In this document: positions 7,007 to 8,141 of the stretch, piece by piece
How the letters are laid out: every line of letters begins with the position of its first letter
How positions within the stretch are numbered: the first letter of the stretch is position 1
Assembly: GCA_007125475.1 (NCBI GenBank)
Contig: SLDB01000354.1
Coordinates: 1 to 8,141 of the forward strand
Source of the DNA: Nitriliruptoraceae bacterium
Lineage (GTDB): Bacteria > Actinomycetota > Nitriliruptoria > Nitriliruptorales > Nitriliruptoraceae
Direction: 5' to 3'
DNA: 8,141 nt
Made by a program: the position numbers and the translations under genes
Notes under the pieces: generated by a model
Database searches by the model: none
What the model was told of the DNA's origin: nothing
What the model saw: the letters and a program-made list of their open reading frames with translations, nothing else

Positions 7007-7039
7007 GGACCGAATCGGCCGTCCGGGGCCGGTCGGCCC
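7005..7039 (-). terminator. Two small GC-rich hairpins after the monooxygenase stop
   Basis: Two inverted repeats follow the stop at 7043 on the minus strand: GGGCC/GGCCC (7026-7030 and 7035-7039, loop 4) and CCGGAC/GTCCGG (7005-7010 and 7021-7026, loop 10). They share base 7026, so both cannot form at full length together. Position fits a terminator, but there is no T-tract, so an ordinary intrinsic terminator is not shown. Confidence 0.3.
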
Positions 7040-7042
7040 GGG

Positions 7043-8141
7043 TCACTCCGGCCGGGTGAGCACGTCGACGTCTCTGGCGGCGGCATCGCGCCTGGCAGCG
7101 TGTGTGGGGCCTTCCGGGACGTGGGCGGGACGCACCGCGTCGAGTTCACGGCGCAGCACCGGCACGACCTCGGTGCCGAGGAGCTCGAGTTGTTCGAGGA
7201 CGGTCTTCTGGGGGAGGCCGGCGTGGTCGATGAGGAAGAGCTGTCGCTGGTAGTCGCCGACGTACTCCCGGAAGCCGAGGGTGCGCTCGATCACCTGCTG
7301 GGGGCTGCCGACCGTCAGAGGAGTCTCGGCCGTGAACTCCTCGAGCGAGGGGCCACCGCCGTACACCGGCGCGTCGTCGAAGTACGGCCGGAACTCGGCG
7401 ACGGCGTCCTGGGAGTTGTGCCGCATGAAGACCTGGCCGCCGAGCCCGACCACCGCCTGCTCGGCGGTGCCGTGGCCGTGGTGCTCGTAGCGTTCGCGGT
7501 AGAGCGCGACCATGCGTTCGGTGTGCTCCGGCGGCCAGAAGATGTGGTTGGCGAAGAAGCCGTCGCCGTACGCCGCAGCGAGCTCGGGGATCTGCGGGGT
7601 GCGGATCGATCCATGCCACACGAACGGTGGGGTGTCGTCCAGCGGACGCGGGGTGGCCGTGAAGCCGCGCAGCGGGGTGCGGAACCGGCCTTCCCAGTCG
7701 ACGACGTCCTCCCGCCACAGCCGGTGCAGCAGGCCGTAGTTCTCGACCGTGAGCGGCAGCGCGTTCTGGATCTGTTGGCCGAACCACGGGTACACCGGGG
7801 CCATGTTCCCGCGTCCGAGCATCAGGTCGACGCGACCGTCGGCGAGGTGCTGCAGCATCGCGTAGTCCTCGGCGATCTTCACCGGGTCGTTGGTGGTGAT
7901 CAGCGTCGTCGAGGTCGACAGGATCAACCGCTGCGTGCGGGCCGCGATGTAGCCCAGCATCGTCGTCGGCGACGAGGGGACGAACGGCGGGTTGTGGTGT
8001 TCGCCGGTGGCGAAGACGTCGAGGCCCACCTCCTCGGCGGTGACGGCGATCTCCACCATCGCCTTGATCCGGTCGGCCTCGGTGGGGGGGCGGCCGGTGG
8101 TGGGGTCGGGGGGGACGTCACCGACCGTGAACACACCGAAC
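7043..8141 (-). CDS. CE1758-type luciferase-like FMN-dependent monooxygenase, 5' partial
   Basis: This is a luciferase-like (LLM) flavin-dependent oxidoreductase, expected to be a cytoplasmic TIM-barrel enzyme using reduced FMN and O2 on an unknown substrate. The frame is open to the window edge. The 365 readable residues begin FGVFTVGD, close to the usual family start (Met-x-Phe-Gly), so only one or a few codons are missing; the GTG at 8134 is probably not the start. Counting from that GTG, visible matches are FATGEHHNPPFVPSS (41-55), the core LSTSTTLITTND (72-83), LADGRVDLMLGRGN (97-110), FVWHGSIRTP (171-180), GDGFFANHIFWP (190-201) and TVGSPQQVIERTL (274-286). I recall this pattern as the CE1758 family, often partnered with a CE1759-type FMN reductase; no such gene lies downstream here, and one could lie upstream out of view. 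The tail after about residue 330 is Arg/Ala-rich. The next gene, the transporter, starts 168 bases downstream in the same direction. Confidence 0.93.
   Translation of the reverse strand, partial: FGVFTVGDVPPDPTTGRPPTEADRIKAMVEIAVTAEEVGLDVFATGEHHNPPFVPSSPTTMLGYIAARTQRLILSTSTTLITTNDPVKIAEDYAMLQHLADGRVDLMLGRGNMAPVYPWFGQQIQNALPLTVENYGLLHRLWREDVVDWEGRFRTPLRGFTATPRPLDDTPPFVWHGSIRTPQIPELAAAYGDGFFANHIFWPPEHTERMVALYRERYEHHGHGTAEQAVVGLGGQVFMRHNSQDAVAEFRPYFDDAPVYGGGPSLEEFTAETPLTVGSPQQVIERTLGFREYVGDYQRQLFLIDHAGLPQKTVLEQLELLGTEVVPVLRRELDAVRPAHVPEGPTHAARRDAAARDVDVLTRPE

Noticed and set aside
7005..7039. A firm Rho-independent terminator call
   Set aside because: The two stems are short, share a base and lack a T-tract on the minus strand. 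Simple inverted repeats are common in DNA this rich in G and C, so it is kept only as a low-confidence feature.
8132..8134. GTG at 8134 as the start of the monooxygenase
   Set aside because: The frame is open upstream and reads Phe-Gly before it, which matches the usual family beginning (Met-x-Phe-Gly-Val-Phe). The true start is most likely just outside the window.

Overview
The window is chromosomal-looking DNA of very high GC content (roughly 70% by eye, not computed). Codon third positions are almost always G or C, and this throws up long spurious reading frames opposite every real gene. Gene content points to an actinobacterium: a PFOR paired with a dihydroorotate-dehydrogenase-like protein, a 12-helix RND/MMPL-type transporter, and a CE1758-type luciferase-like monooxygenase. 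A deep-branching high-GC actinobacterial lineage (Nitriliruptoria- or Acidimicrobiia-like) is my guess; the sequence does not prove it. I see no mobile element, CRISPR array, tRNA or rRNA, and no sign of recent transfer.

Layout. Plus strand, 1-2102: the C-terminal third of pyruvate:ferredoxin (flavodoxin) oxidoreductase, overlapping by 4 bases (ATGA) a flavoprotein that resembles dihydroorotate dehydrogenase but lacks that enzyme's active-site signature. Minus strand, 8141 down to 2130: a luciferase-like flavin monooxygenase (its 5' end lies beyond the window), a 168-base gap carrying a 14-base tandem repeat and a 14-base perfect palindrome, a large RND/MMPL transporter, and, 29 bases further on, a membrane hybrid histidine kinase with a C-terminal receiver domain. 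The two gene groups converge on a 27-base spacer at 2103-2129.

How the genes may work together. PFOR and the DHOD-like protein are almost certainly co-translated. The flavoprotein may serve pyruvate/acetyl-CoA or ferredoxin electron flow rather than pyrimidine synthesis. The transporter and kinase are probably one transcript, so the kinase may sense membrane stress or the transported lipid or amphiphile. Its receiver domain has no DNA-binding output, and no partner phosphotransfer protein or regulator is encoded here. The monooxygenase is co-directional but separated by the structured gap, so it may be a separate unit.

No clear new multi-gene system is visible. The most interesting points are the atypical DHOD-like protein, the asymmetric proton-relay motif in the transporter, and the repeat and palindrome upstream of the transporter.
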